Shown here: in pieces, positions 1 through 7,652 of the stretch
Layout of the letters: each line of letters starts with the position of its first letter
Numbering within the stretch: position 1 is the stretch's first letter
Assembly: GCA_913020235.1 (NCBI GenBank)
Contig: CAJWBT010000006.1
Location: forward strand, 1-19,235
Length of the DNA stretch: 19,235 bases
Direction: 5' to 3'
Origin: an uncultured Chloroflexota bacterium
GTDB taxonomy: Bacteria > Chloroflexota > Dehalococcoidia > UBA3495
Made by a program: the position numbers and the translations under genes
The notes under the pieces: generated by a model
What the model was told of the DNA's origin: nothing
What the model saw: only the letters and a program-made list of their open reading frames with translations
Databases searched by the model: none

Positions 1-26
1 TCCAAAACTCGTTGTGTCGTCGCCAT
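1..26 (-). CDS. start of an unidentified gene, cut by the left edge
   Basis: On the minus strand an ATG at 26-24 opens a frame reading MATTQRVL, with no stop before the window ends. A GAGGTG ribosome-binding-like sequence lies three bases upstream. It points the same way as the transaldolase and pyrG genes and could be the next gene downstream of them, after a gap of 193 bases (27-219). Eight codons are too few to name a family. The gap holds only a short A/T-rich hairpin at 170-186 and nothing else I can support. Confidence 0.4.
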
Positions 27-219
27 GCTCACCTCGTCGTGATCTCGGAAATCAGTCACCTGGCGTCGCGTCTGAAGATTGCTGGCTAACCTGCTCTCGC
101 CGTGGAATAGCGACAGAAGGTTCAGGCCGCCGGTGAAGGCCGATGCTATTTCTTGTGGAAACTATGAAGAGAAACCGTGTGTTTCTTTACCAGAGGGGGT
201 CAGTCACCTTTTACCCAAT

Positions 220-879
220 TCAGGAATTGCCGGCCTTCTCCCAATCAGCCTGGAATCGGGCCAGGCCTGCATCCGTCAGAGGATGCTGGACCATTTGCAG
301 AAGAATCTTGTAGGGAATGGTGGCGATGTGCGCTCCGGCCTGCGCAGCCAGGTGGCAGTGAAGCGCGTGCCGGATCGAGGCCGCCAGCACCTGGGTCTTT
401 ATGCCGTATTTCCGGTAGATGCAAACTATCTCTTCCACCAAGTCCATCCCCCGGTGGCCGATGTCATCCAGCCGTCCCACGAAGGGGCTGACCGCCGTCG
501 ACCCCGCCTGAGCGCCCAGCATGGCCTGGTTGAGTGAAAAGCAAAGGGTCTGGTTGACCCGGATGCCCTCTCGGGCGAGGGTCGCTATGGCCTCGAACCC
601 GGCGGCCGTGCTAGGTATCTTCACCCACGGCTCGCGGATCCACCCGGCGATCTCCCTTCCTTCCGCCACCATCCCCGCCGCGTCCAGGCTGACCACCTCC
701 ACTGAGATGGGGCCGTCCACGATGCCGGCGATCTTCTGAACGGCAGCCTTATAGCTCTCCCGGTTTCCGATGCCTTCGCTGGCCGCCAGAGAAGGGTTGG
801 TGGTCACGCCACTGATGACCCCGAGCCGGGCGCCGTCCCGGATCTCCTGAATATTGGCCGTGTCCAGAAACAATTTCAC
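220..879 (-). CDS. tal: short-type transaldolase / fructose-6-phosphate aldolase-like protein
   Basis: This is a cytosolic TIM-barrel aldolase of the small transaldolase (TalC/FSA) family. It would move a dihydroxyacetone unit between sugar phosphates in the non-oxidative pentose phosphate pathway. The protein is 219 residues, the usual length of the short family. It begins MKLFLDTANI, with Asp6 in the classic FLDTA motif, then TTNPSL near 26, the Schiff-base Lys87 in VKIPST, VNQTLCFS near 108 and SPFVGRLDD near 131. The C-terminus (IPYKILLQMVQHPLTDAGLARF) is typical. The GTG at 879 is chosen because the family starts exactly there. The frame stays open to a GTG at 960, but those residues are not family-like. 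A clear Shine-Dalgarno is missing. It lies 250 bases downstream of pyrG on the same strand and may be read through from it. True transaldolase versus FSA activity cannot be decided by eye. Confidence 0.9.
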   Translation of the reverse strand: MKLFLDTANIQEIRDGARLGVISGVTTNPSLAASEGIGNRESYKAAVQKIAGIVDGPISVEVVSLDAAGMVAEGREIAGWIREPWVKIPSTAAGFEAIATLAREGIRVNQTLCFSLNQAMLGAQAGSTAVSPFVGRLDDIGHRGMDLVEEIVCIYRKYGIKTQVLAASIRHALHCHLAAQAGAHIATIPYKILLQMVQHPLTDAGLARFQADWEKAGNS

Positions 880-985
880 GTCGTCACCATGTCGCCGGGA
901 GGTTTCCCTCTTTGCCGTGGTTGGCCCGCCACCGAGAACCGGTGTTGCCGGGACTACCACGGCTCGCCAATCTGTGTGTCACCTA

Positions 986-1011
986 CACATACCCTGCGGG
1001 CGACCTATGTG
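986..1011. promoter_or_regulatory. inverted repeat between pyrG and the transaldolase gene
   Basis: CACATA and TATGTG form 6-bp arms around a 14-base centre. A second small inverted repeat (TGTGT/ACACA) overlaps at the left. They lie in the 169-base gap 961-1129, about 110 bases upstream of the transaldolase start. A weak minus-strand promoter match (TTCACA, 16 bases, TATGTG) coincides with the repeat. The role as an operator or promoter is speculative. Confidence 0.2.
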
Positions 1012-1129
1012 AAGAATCCAAGCAGCGCAACCGCTTCGATGCGCTGTGCTTGGCGCCTGCTGCCGGAGCACCCTGCTGAAGGACTCGACGGCAGATTAAG
1101 GCTCTTTGCGCGGCACTGGACGTCCCCGC

Positions 1130-2773
1130 TCAGTTCACGTTGTCCAGGGGCAACGGCCGCTGGCCTCCTTCCCGGATGGTTTTTCCGGCCGCGCCGACGA
1201 ATTCGGCGAACAGCGGATGTGGCCGGTTGGGCCGAGAGAGGAACTCCGGGTGGAACTGAACGCCCACCATAAACGGGTGGTCCCTGACCTCCCCGGTCTC
1301 TACTAGATTGCCATCGGGTGAGACGCCGCCGACCACTAGCCCGGATTTCCGCAACGCCTCGCGGTAGGCGTTGTTCAACTCGAAGCGATGCCGATGGCGC
1401 TCGCTGATCTGAGGTGTCTTGTAGGCGGCCATTGTCCAGGTGTCCTCCTGAGGAAGACACGGATAGGCGCCAAGCCGCATGGTACCGCCCATGGAGGTCA
1501 CGGCTCGCTGCTCCTCCATAATATGGATCACCGGGTGCGGAGTGTCGGGGTCCAACTCCGAGGAGTTGGCCTTGGCCAAGCCAAGAACGCTGCGGGCCCA
1601 CTCAATCACCATCACCTGCAAACCCAGGCACAAGCCAAAATAAGGCACCTGGTGCTCCCGCGCGTACCGGACTGTCTGCACCATGCCCTCCACGCCCCGA
1701 GGGCCGAAGCCGCCAGGCACGACTATGCCGCAAGCGGTCGACAGTAGGCTCTCCGGCCCCAACCGTTCTACGTCCTCGGAATGGACCCATTGAATCTCTA
1801 CCTCCCGCCCGTGGGCCAGTCCAGCGTGCCGGAGAGCCTCTCTGACAGAAATGTAAGAGTCAGGGTACTCCACGTACTTGCCCACCAGGGCTATGGGTAC
1901 CGGATCGGTCAAATCCTTCATCCGCCCTACCATGGCGGCCCAATCGGCCATGTCCTGGGGAAGCGCCGACACCTCTAGCGCCTGCAAGATAATTTCACCA
2001 AGACCGGCCTCCTCGAGGATCAGCGGGACCTCGTAAACGTTGTCCACGGTGGTTAAAGGTATTACCGCGTTGCCAGGGACATCGCAAAAAGACGATATTT
2101 TGTCCCGGATTCCATCCGGGACCGGGTAGTCGCTGCGGCAGATGATGGCGTCGGGCTGGATGCCGATACTCCTCAACTCTTTTACGCTGTGCTGGGTGGG
2201 CTTGGTCTTCAGCTCTCTGGCCGCCGCCAGATATGGAAGTAGGGTGACGTGAACGTAAAATACGTTATTCCGTCCCACATCGTTCCGTATCTGCCGTATG
2301 GCCTCCAAGAAGGGCAACCCCTCAATGTCGCCAACGGTGCCGCCCACCTCCACCACCACGACGTCAACCTGGGTTTCTTCGGCCAGCGCGAGGATTTTTT
2401 CCTTGATTTCGCTGGTGACGTGGGGGACCGTCTGTATGGTGCCGCCCAGGTAATCGCCTTTCCGCTCCTTGGCGATGAGACTCAGATACACCTGGCCGGC
2501 GGTAAGGTTGGAGGAGCGGGTGAGTTCTATATCGATAAACCGTTCATAGTGGCCCAGGTCAAGGTCAGTCTCGCCGCCGTCTTGGGTGACGAATACCTCA
2601 CCATGCTGGTAAGGGGACATGGTGCCAGGGTCGACGTTCAGGTACGGGTCCAGTTTCATTACGGAGACGGACAACCCGCGGCTTTTCAGGATGCGTCCGA
2701 TGGAGGCGACGCTAATCCCCTTGCCGATTGAACTGACCACTCCCCCGGTGACAAAAATAAACTTAGTGGGCAT
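1130..2773 (-). CDS. pyrG: CTP synthase (glutamine-hydrolysing)
   Basis: CTP synthase makes CTP from UTP, ATP and glutamine, the last step of pyrimidine nucleotide synthesis, in the cytosol. The 547 residues match the usual 530-560. The amidoligase domain fills about 1-270: MPTKFIFVTGGVVSSIGKG holds the P-loop (10-20), followed by KLDPYLNVDPGTMSPYQHGEVFV, the DGGETDLDLGHYERF motif and EVGGTVGDIE. The class I glutamine amidotransferase domain fills about 290-530, with nucleophile Cys382 in FGLCLGLQ and the His508/Glu510 pair in GVQFHPEF. All catalytic residues are present. The ATG at 2773 is preceded by a TAGGTG Shine-Dalgarno-like sequence, and a consensus promoter lies 135 bases upstream. 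The gene is intact and the assignment is secure. Confidence 0.98.
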   Translation of the reverse strand: MPTKFIFVTGGVVSSIGKGISVASIGRILKSRGLSVSVMKLDPYLNVDPGTMSPYQHGEVFVTQDGGETDLDLGHYERFIDIELTRSSNLTAGQVYLSLIAKERKGDYLGGTIQTVPHVTSEIKEKILALAEETQVDVVVVEVGGTVGDIEGLPFLEAIRQIRNDVGRNNVFYVHVTLLPYLAAARELKTKPTQHSVKELRSIGIQPDAIICRSDYPVPDGIRDKISSFCDVPGNAVIPLTTVDNVYEVPLILEEAGLGEIILQALEVSALPQDMADWAAMVGRMKDLTDPVPIALVGKYVEYPDSYISVREALRHAGLAHGREVEIQWVHSEDVERLGPESLLSTACGIVVPGGFGPRGVEGMVQTVRYAREHQVPYFGLCLGLQVMVIEWARSVLGLAKANSSELDPDTPHPVIHIMEEQRAVTSMGGTMRLGAYPCLPQEDTWTMAAYKTPQISERHRHRFELNNAYREALRKSGLVVGGVSPDGNLVETGEVRDHPFMVGVQFHPEFLSRPNRPHPLFAEFVGAAGKTIREGGQRPLPLDNVN

Positions 2774-2777
2774 GCAC

Positions 2778-2828
2778 CTACGCTAGAGCAACATATCGGA
2801 GAGGCGCCTCAACAAGGCCAACACCCAT
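2778..2828 (-). CDS. possible 16-codon leader peptide upstream of pyrG
   Basis: Inside the predicted pyrG leader an ATG at 2828 opens MGVGLVEAPLRYVALA, ending at a TAG (2780-2778) four bases before the pyrG ATG. The pyrG Shine-Dalgarno-like TAGGTG overlaps this stop, so translating the small frame would bring ribosomes to the pyrG start. It has no convincing Shine-Dalgarno of its own. The frame also contains the 10-bp palindrome at 2801-2810. It could be chance; I see no family to compare it with. Confidence 0.25.
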   Translation of the reverse strand: MGVGLVEAPLRYVALA

Positions 2829-2895
2829 GGCTACAACGATAAGTGGGTTGGTCGAGAAGGGAGGCGCACCAAAAGCGACGCGAACACCTGCAGGT
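2801..2895. repeat. two 10-bp perfect palindromes in the pyrG leader
   Basis: GAGGCGCCTC lies at 2801-2810 and ACCTGCAGGT at 2886-2895. The second starts only about six bases past the predicted transcription start, a position where a repressor could act. The first sits about 28 bases upstream of the pyrG ATG and could fold in the mRNA. The palindromes are unrelated in sequence. Function is not shown. Confidence 0.3.
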
Positions 2896-2907
2896 ACACC
2901 AGCTACC

Positions 2908-2937
2908 ATTATAGATAGCGTCTCGCACTAGTGTCAA
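2908..2937 (-). promoter_or_regulatory. sigma-70-type promoter of pyrG
   Basis: Read on the minus strand, TTGACA (2937-2932) and TATAAT (2913-2908) are separated by 18 bases. Both hexamers match the housekeeping consensus exactly. The predicted start is near 2901, giving a leader of about 128 bases to the pyrG ATG. The location in the gap upstream of pyrG and the orientation fit. This is the strongest promoter match in the window. Confidence 0.8.
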
Positions 2938-3028
2938 GCGGTCGTGATGCCGTTTCCACCCAGTGTACCGCCACTATCCGTCGAAAGTCTTCATGATTCC
3001 ATGCAGCCGGAGCTATCGGCCCACTGGG

Positions 3029-3058
3029 TCCGGCCGGCCGGATCACCGGGGCCGGTGA
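3029..3058 (-). terminator. paired GC-rich hairpins at the end of the CoA-transferase operon
   Basis: A perfect 14-bp palindrome (TCCGGCCGGCCGGA, 3029-3042) directly follows the stop codon at 3043. A second inverted repeat, TCACCGG and CCGGTGA around two bases (3043-3058), covers the last codons and the stop. On the minus strand they would fold as two consecutive hairpins. No T-tract follows, so intrinsic termination is uncertain. They might instead mark an mRNA 3' end or slow polymerase before the pyrG promoter. Confidence 0.35.
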
Positions 3059-4419
3059 CCTTCGTCCCGCTCCACGAGCCAGCCGAGTTCGACCTGGCGC
3101 TCCAGCGGTACCGCCGACGGCGGCGCACCCCCCAAGGGCTCTTCGCCCATGACCCCTTCCTGGCGCAGCTCCTGAATATCCCTCTCGGTATGGCCCAAGA
3201 CCTCGTGCAGAACATATTGGTTGGCCTCTCCCAGCCGGGGAGCTGACCCCTGAATGCGCAGATTGTTTCCCGACAGCTTCCAGCCCCGGCCGATGTATTC
3301 ACGCCGGCCCAGCCCGGTCTCCGGGGAATGCTGCACGCTTTCGAAGAATCCCCTGTCCTGGAATTGGGGGTCGGCCAGCAACTGGCGGGCGTTGAGTACC
3401 GGGCCGGCAGGCACGCCCACGGACTGGAGCCGGGCCATCACCTGGTACGGACCCTGGGTGGATGTCCACCCTGCGATGATGTCATCCAGCTCGTCCTGGT
3501 GCCGGCGACGGGTCAACGGATCGGAGAAACGGGGGTCGTCGGCCAGGTGATTTCCACCCTGGTCCAGGACTCGGCAGAAGGCCCTCCAGTCGGCGTCGTC
3601 CCGCACCGATAGCGTTACCCAACTGTCGGCGCCCTCGCAGGGGTAGCAACCTTGGGGGCACATACTCTGGTGGCGGTTGCCCAACCGCCGGGTCCGCCGC
3701 CCGTTGAAGGCGAAGTCCAGCAGCCCTTCGCCCACAAAGGAGACCCCCACCTGGTACATGGCCAGATCGATCCAGGTCCCCCGGCCGGTGCGGGCCCGGT
3801 GCAGGAGGCAAGCCATCACCGCGCCCAGCGCCGTCCAGGTGGCCAGGAAGTCGGTGTACGAGTTGCCCATCTTGTTGGGGAGTTCCCCGGCGGCCAGGTG
3901 CCCTCCGGCATCGGCTTTCAGATACCCCATGAAGGCGCCGGTGCCGTGAGTGGGCTCCAGCGATGCGGCCATAGCGCCGAAGTTGCTCCAGGGTCCGCTG
4001 TGGCCATACCCGGTGTTGGAGACCATTATCAGGTCCGGCTTGTGCACCTTGAGGTTGGGGTAGTCCAACTCAAACCGGGCCATCACCCGGGGTGTGAAAT
4101 TTTCCAACAGCACGTCGCAAACGCCAACCAGTTCTTTCAGTACAGACCTTGCCGCCTCGGACCGCAGGTCAAGGGTCACGCTGCGCTTTCCCCGGTTGAG
4201 GGTCTGAAAGGTGCCGCCCCTCTCGAAATACAGCTCGCCGGGGTCATTGTCCGGGAAGGGGCCGGTGGCCTGCCGCGTCGACTCCATGAACTGGGCGTGG
4301 TGGGTGTCGACCTTGATGACCTCCGCGCCCAGATCGGCCAGGTAAGCGCCGGCGTAGGGCATGGCGAACACCCGGCTCAGGTCCAGCACGCGGATTCCGG
4401 ACAAAGGTAGGGCGGGCAT
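3043..4419 (-). CDS. class III (CaiB/BaiF) CoA-transferase with extended C-terminus
   Basis: Family III CoA-transferases move CoA between acyl-CoA and a free acid through an aspartyl-CoA anhydride. The start LPLSGIRVLDLSRVFAMPYAGAYLADLGAEVIKV is the family hallmark. VTLDLRSEAAR and VLLENFTPRVM follow at 81-110. Asp190, in YTDFLATWTALGAVMACLLHRARTGRG, aligns with the catalytic Asp region. At 458 residues it is longer than the usual ~400. The extra is a C-terminal tail of about 45 residues (from about 413) after the point where the family normally ends with a GVI/GVM-type sequence. It starts with ATG four bases after the upstream transferase's stop, and an AGGGGGTAAT-like stretch could bind ribosomes. 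It is the third gene of the operon. The substrate is not predictable; a heteromer with its neighbour is plausible. Confidence 0.92.
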   Translation of the reverse strand: MPALPLSGIRVLDLSRVFAMPYAGAYLADLGAEVIKVDTHHAQFMESTRQATGPFPDNDPGELYFERGGTFQTLNRGKRSVTLDLRSEAARSVLKELVGVCDVLLENFTPRVMARFELDYPNLKVHKPDLIMVSNTGYGHSGPWSNFGAMAASLEPTHGTGAFMGYLKADAGGHLAAGELPNKMGNSYTDFLATWTALGAVMACLLHRARTGRGTWIDLAMYQVGVSFVGEGLLDFAFNGRRTRRLGNRHQSMCPQGCYPCEGADSWVTLSVRDDADWRAFCRVLDQGGNHLADDPRFSDPLTRRRHQDELDDIIAGWTSTQGPYQVMARLQSVGVPAGPVLNARQLLADPQFQDRGFFESVQHSPETGLGRREYIGRGWKLSGNNLRIQGSAPRLGEANQYVLHEVLGHTERDIQELRQEGVMGEEPLGGAPPSAVPLERQVELGWLVERDEGHRPR

Positions 4420-4423
4420 GCGG

Positions 4424-5620
4424 CTAGATTACCCCCTGGGCTCGCAGATTCACCAGGTCGCCATCGGTGTAGCCAAGGTCCTCACAAAATATTTCACTGT
4501 TGTGCTGCCCCAGGAGAGGGGCGGATCTCTGAATCTGAAAGTCCTCTTCCGAAAGCTTGGGGGCCATGCCGGGATACTCGGTCCGGCCCGCAATGGGGTG
4601 GCCGGCCTCTACGAAGAAGCCCCGCTCCCGCAGGTGGGGGCAGTGGAACAAGTCTCCGGCGTCCTGGGCCATGCCGAAGACCAGGCGGCGCTCTCCCGAC
4701 GCCCGGAAGAGCGGCTTGCGGTCCCATTTCGCCAAGCCTTTGATCAACAGTTGCTTCAGCTCTTCGCCGTGCTCGATGCGGCCGGCCCCGGTGGCGAACC
4801 GCTGGTCGTGCAGCTCCTCCAGGCCGATCAAATCGGCCACCACGGACCAGGGTTGGGAGCCCTGGACCGAGGGAACCGCGTAGCCGTCGCGGGCCGGCAT
4901 CAGCTCTTCGAAGCCGGATCCCCTGACCGGGCGGCGGCCTTTGATGGCGCCCAAATACGTGTAGTAGGGCACCGGCTGCACCAGGTGGGAGGCCAGGCAC
5001 TCCGCCACCGAAACGTCAACCTGCTGTCCCCCTCCGCTGGTGAGGCGCTGGAAGAGAGCCACCAGCGTGGCCGCCGCCGCATTGGCCCCGGCCACATAGA
5101 GGGACTGGTCGAGGGCGTTATGGAGCGGCTCCCGGTCCGAGTCTCCCGAGTGGTACATTAGGCCGCTGAGGGCGCAGGTCACGATGTCCGTCGCCGCGAG
5201 GTCCCGGTACGGCCCCGTCTGTCCGAAGGGAGTTATGGATGTGACCACCAGGGCAGGGTTGATCCGGGATAGAGCCGGGTAGTCCACACTCAGGACCTCG
5301 GCCTCCGCGGGGGAGAAATTCTCCACCAGCACGTCTGCTCTTTGTAGCAACGAGTTGAAGATGCCCCGGCCCGTGCCGGAGCCGAAATCCAGGGTGATGC
5401 CACGCTTGTTGGTGTTGTTGTAGAGGAAAGGGATGCTTTTCTCCGGGTGAGGGTCATCTCCCACGAAGGGCCCGGCCCGGCGAGCTACATCGCCGACAGC
5501 CGGCGGCTCCACCTTGATGACGTCGGCCCCGTAGTCGGCCAACAGCCTGGCGCAGAACGGGCCGGCTACGTGGCTGCCCAGGTCTAGGACGCGGAAACCC
5601 TCCAGTAACCCCTCCGGCAT
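4424..5620 (-). CDS. class III (CaiB/BaiF) CoA-transferase
   Basis: This second family III CoA-transferase has 398 residues, the standard length. It opens LEGFRVLDLGSHVAGPFCARLLADYGADVIKVEPP and carries NNTNKRGITLDF near 68 and the ADVLVENFSP motif near 95. Asp171, in ALDQSLYVAGANAAAATLVALFQRLTSGGGQQVDVSV, is the likely catalytic aspartate. It ends with the family-typical LRAQGVI. The ATG overlaps the TAA of the upstream dehydratase by one base (TAATG), a sign of translational coupling. The two CoA-transferases are clearly related but divergent. Known class III enzymes can work as heteromers of two such subunits (for example succinyl-CoA:malate CoA-transferase SmtAB of Chloroflexus), but both subunits here keep a candidate catalytic Asp, so two separate enzymes are also possible. 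Confidence 0.92.
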   Translation of the reverse strand: MPEGLLEGFRVLDLGSHVAGPFCARLLADYGADVIKVEPPAVGDVARRAGPFVGDDPHPEKSIPFLYNNTNKRGITLDFGSGTGRGIFNSLLQRADVLVENFSPAEAEVLSVDYPALSRINPALVVTSITPFGQTGPYRDLAATDIVTCALSGLMYHSGDSDREPLHNALDQSLYVAGANAAAATLVALFQRLTSGGGQQVDVSVAECLASHLVQPVPYYTYLGAIKGRRPVRGSGFEELMPARDGYAVPSVQGSQPWSVVADLIGLEELHDQRFATGAGRIEHGEELKQLLIKGLAKWDRKPLFRASGERRLVFGMAQDAGDLFHCPHLRERGFFVEAGHPIAGRTEYPGMAPKLSEEDFQIQRSAPLLGQHNSEIFCEDLGYTDGDLVNLRAQGVI

Positions 5621-6705
5621 TACTCTTCGGCCTCCCAGACCAGAGGAAGGCTCTGACCTCGTTTCGGCAACACCACCGTGGCCCAGCCCGACGCTGTTTG
5701 CTCGCCGCGGTTGTTACGGAGGCCCACCTGACAATCGACGTAGCCGAAACCGCCTTGCTCCCGTTTCCCGGTTACCGTTCCGAAGGCGGTCAGCAAGTCT
5801 CCGGGATAGTCCATGCCCCGGTGCTCTACGTAGAAGCGCTTGAACCAGCCCTCTTCCCCGGCGAAGTTGACGAGCAGCTGGCCCAGGTACTGGTTCTTCA
5901 GCGAACCGTTGACCACCACGTTGGACAGCCCCTGGCGCAGCTGGGCAAAGGGGAGGTCCCAATGGATCCGGGCGTAGTTGCCGTTGGCCGCGGCCCACCG
6001 AACCAGATGCGTGGTGGTCATTGGCCCTTTGACCACCGGCGGCACCTCCATTCCCACGGAGGCGTCCTCGAAATACCGCTGTTGCCCCGTTGGGGCCTCA
6101 GGCCGAGGCAGCACAACGTCCGGCCCGGGCGGTGAGATCACCACCGCTTTCAAGGGCGGCTCGCCATCCGCCCCTGCACTGCCGCCGGTCACCGGGCGCG
6201 GCCCCTCCCAGGCGGAAAGGGACTGGTGAATGCTAATACGTTTCGCCACGCCGACGGTGCGGCCTTCCTGGTCGGTCTCGGTCTCCCGCCGCACCACGAA
6301 GACCAGGGTGCCGGAGCGTCCCTGCTTTTCGTAGATGTCGATGATGCGGAACTGACGGGTTATCCAGGTGCCCACGTAGGCCGGGCGCAAGAACTGCCAG
6401 TCCATACCCCCGTTGAGGCCGTAGCTGTTGAAGGGCAAGGGCACCTGGAAATGAGACTCCTGCCCGGCGCCGAAGTAGCCGATGGGCGGGGCGATGTCCT
6501 TCCAGGTGGCCAGGGGCGGACAGAGCAGGCCGCCGAACCTGCTGCGCTTGGCGTGGTCCGAGTCCACGTAGAGCGGGTTGGCGTCCTCTATGGCGTCGGC
6601 CACGTCGTAGGCCATTTCCTCGCTGATGGGGAAGCGGTTGCGCTCTGGAGGAGTATCGGTGCCGATTAGGGCCTGGACTTCAGGGGTTATCAGGGTGGTG
6701 GCCAT
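5620..6705 (-). CDS. two-domain FAS1-like / MaoC-type dehydratase (hydratase)
   Basis: The protein looks like a double hot-dog acyl-CoA (de)hydratase of 361 residues. The N-terminal FAS1-like dehydratase domain (about 20-165) shows VADAIEDANPLYVDSDHAKRSRFGG at 35-59, the family form of the hydratase motif with Tyr where classic MaoC has His. The C-terminal hot-dog (about 210-350) has GNYARIHWDLPFAQ with His248 and Asp250, then VVVNGSLKNQYLGQLL. Such proteins add or remove water from enoyl- or mesaconyl-type CoA esters. The ATG at 6705 has GGAGGG six bases upstream. It is the first gene of a three-gene operon with two class III CoA-transferases, which points to CoA-ester metabolism of a carboxylic or dicarboxylic acid. 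The exact substrate is unknown. Confidence 0.85.
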   Translation of the reverse strand: MATTLITPEVQALIGTDTPPERNRFPISEEMAYDVADAIEDANPLYVDSDHAKRSRFGGLLCPPLATWKDIAPPIGYFGAGQESHFQVPLPFNSYGLNGGMDWQFLRPAYVGTWITRQFRIIDIYEKQGRSGTLVFVVRRETETDQEGRTVGVAKRISIHQSLSAWEGPRPVTGGSAGADGEPPLKAVVISPPGPDVVLPRPEAPTGQQRYFEDASVGMEVPPVVKGPMTTTHLVRWAAANGNYARIHWDLPFAQLRQGLSNVVVNGSLKNQYLGQLLVNFAGEEGWFKRFYVEHRGMDYPGDLLTAFGTVTGKREQGGFGYVDCQVGLRNNRGEQTASGWATVVLPKRGQSLPLVWEAEE

Positions 6706-7034
6706 TGATTGCCCTCCGTTGAGTTAAGGGACGGCCAGGGGCTGCCCTTAGCTGGCAGTGTCTTGGCAGCAGTTTATCATGGAACCAATGCGCTGGAACC
6801 AAACCAATTGGATCGACGGAAGTAAGGGTGTCTTCGGCAGCCTCGGGTGGGAAAAGTGTACCGCGCTTGGTAAACTTGAGGCTGCTCGGTTCTGTCGACA
6901 TCTTCCCCGACCAGAGGTGCCTCACGAGGAACCTCCGGGGACCATTCTCGAAAGGACTCCGCTGACGGAATTCACCGGCAGGACCGCTGGCACGGTTGCG
7001 GCCGCCCGGGGAAAAATGTAAAAGGAGCACAGGA
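6706..7034. promoter_or_regulatory. divergent control region between dehydratase operon and DinB-like gene
   Basis: This 329-base gap holds the start regions of two divergent genes. Visible elements are a TAAGGG/CCCTTA inverted repeat (6725-6750, 14-base centre), a direct repeat GGAACCA at 6781-6787 and 6795-6801 (period 14), and a weak minus-strand promoter candidate TTGGTT (6802-6797), 18 bases, GATAAA (6778-6773) whose -35 overlaps the second direct repeat. An excellent AAAGGAG at 7021-7027 serves the plus-strand gene. I see no convincing promoter for that gene and no riboswitch. Confidence 0.3.
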
Positions 7035-7550
7035 ATGACGCTGAACGAGTTCATTGGAAACGCTCTGCACAAAGAGCACCAGTTCTTGATCGAGGCGTTA
7101 CACGACCTGACGCCGGAGGAGCTTGCCTGGCAGGCCGGACCGGAGGCCAACCCCATCGGCTGGATCCTGTGGCACATGATCCGGGTGGAGGACATGTGGA
7201 TCCAGTTCTTCATCCAGGGGCGGGCGGAGATTTGGGAGCGGGACGGCTGGCACGATAAGTTCGGTCTGCCGGCCCGGGATATCGGCTTCGGCCACACCCC
7301 GGAGCAGGTGGCCCAGTTCCCCCGTTTGGATTTGCCGGAGCTGCTCAAGTACGGGGAAGCGGTCCGTGGCAGCACCCTGGAATACCTGGGAACCCTCGGC
7401 CCGGAGGACCACGACCGCGTGCCAAGGGAACGCCGGCCGGAAATGTCGTTGGGCGCAATCTTTCTCCAGGTCGCGGGGGAACTCTTCCAACACCAGGGGC
7501 ATATCTCCTACCTCAAGGGGCTGATACGCTCCGGCGCCGACCAGGGCTGA
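7035..7550 (+). CDS. DinB-like four-helix metal-binding protein
   Basis: This is a 171-residue protein of the DinB/YfiT-like superfamily: cytosolic four-helix bundles that hold a divalent metal with three histidines. Some members are thiol-dependent transferases, but most are uncharacterised. It starts MTLNEFIGNALHKEHQFLIEAL. His47, in NPIGWILWHMIRVED, is the diagnostic second-helix ligand, and His153 and His156 in FQHQGHISYLKGL are the C-terminal ligands. The ATG at 7035 was chosen because AAAGGAG lies seven bases upstream and because family proteins begin close to this helix; the frame stays open to 6996. It stands alone, divergent from the dehydratase operon. The in vivo substrate cannot be inferred. 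Confidence 0.88.
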   Translation: MTLNEFIGNALHKEHQFLIEALHDLTPEELAWQAGPEANPIGWILWHMIRVEDMWIQFFIQGRAEIWERDGWHDKFGLPARDIGFGHTPEQVAQFPRLDLPELLKYGEAVRGSTLEYLGTLGPEDHDRVPRERRPEMSLGAIFLQVAGELFQHQGHISYLKGLIRSGADQG

Positions 7551-7566
7551 GCCGCACCGTCCAACG

Positions 7567-7590
7567 CTCGGCGCCGTCCCAGGCGCCGGG
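7567..7590 (+). terminator. GC-rich hairpin after the DinB-like gene
   Basis: GGCGCC at 7570-7575 and 7582-7587 surround a six-base loop. The stem extends outward by a C-G pair, a T-G wobble and another C-G pair (7567-7590). It begins 16 bases past the stop codon. No T-tract follows, so it is only a candidate terminator or 3' stabiliser. Confidence 0.35.
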
Positions 7591-7623
7591 CCGGATTCCA
7601 GCCTAAACGGTCTATACAACCGC

Positions 7624-7652
7624 TTGACATTGGGATATCCCGATAGTAGCTT
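7624..7652 (+). promoter_or_regulatory. possible promoter of the flippase-like gene
   Basis: TTGACA at 7624-7629 is an exact -35 hexamer. Seventeen bases further, TAGCTT (7647-7652) keeps only three of six -10 positions. The palindrome GGGATATCCC (7632-7641) lies in the spacer and could be an operator. The same TTG is also the most distal possible start of the open frame. The promoter reading seems better because no ribosome-binding sequence precedes it. Confidence 0.35.

Noticed and set aside
170..186. AGAAAC/GTTTCT hairpin as a terminator of the transaldolase gene
   Set aside because: The stem is only 6 bp and A/T-rich, and no T-tract follows on the minus strand.
3652..4410. 252-codon plus-strand frame
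   Set aside because: It is antisense to a clear class III CoA-transferase, and its translation has no recognisable fold.
6758..7021. 87-codon plus-strand frame in the divergent gap, and the idea of a T-box or other riboswitch there
   Set aside because: The frame starts at a TTG without a ribosome-binding site and its translation has no family signal. I could not find a T-box motif, an anti-terminator pair or a T-tract.
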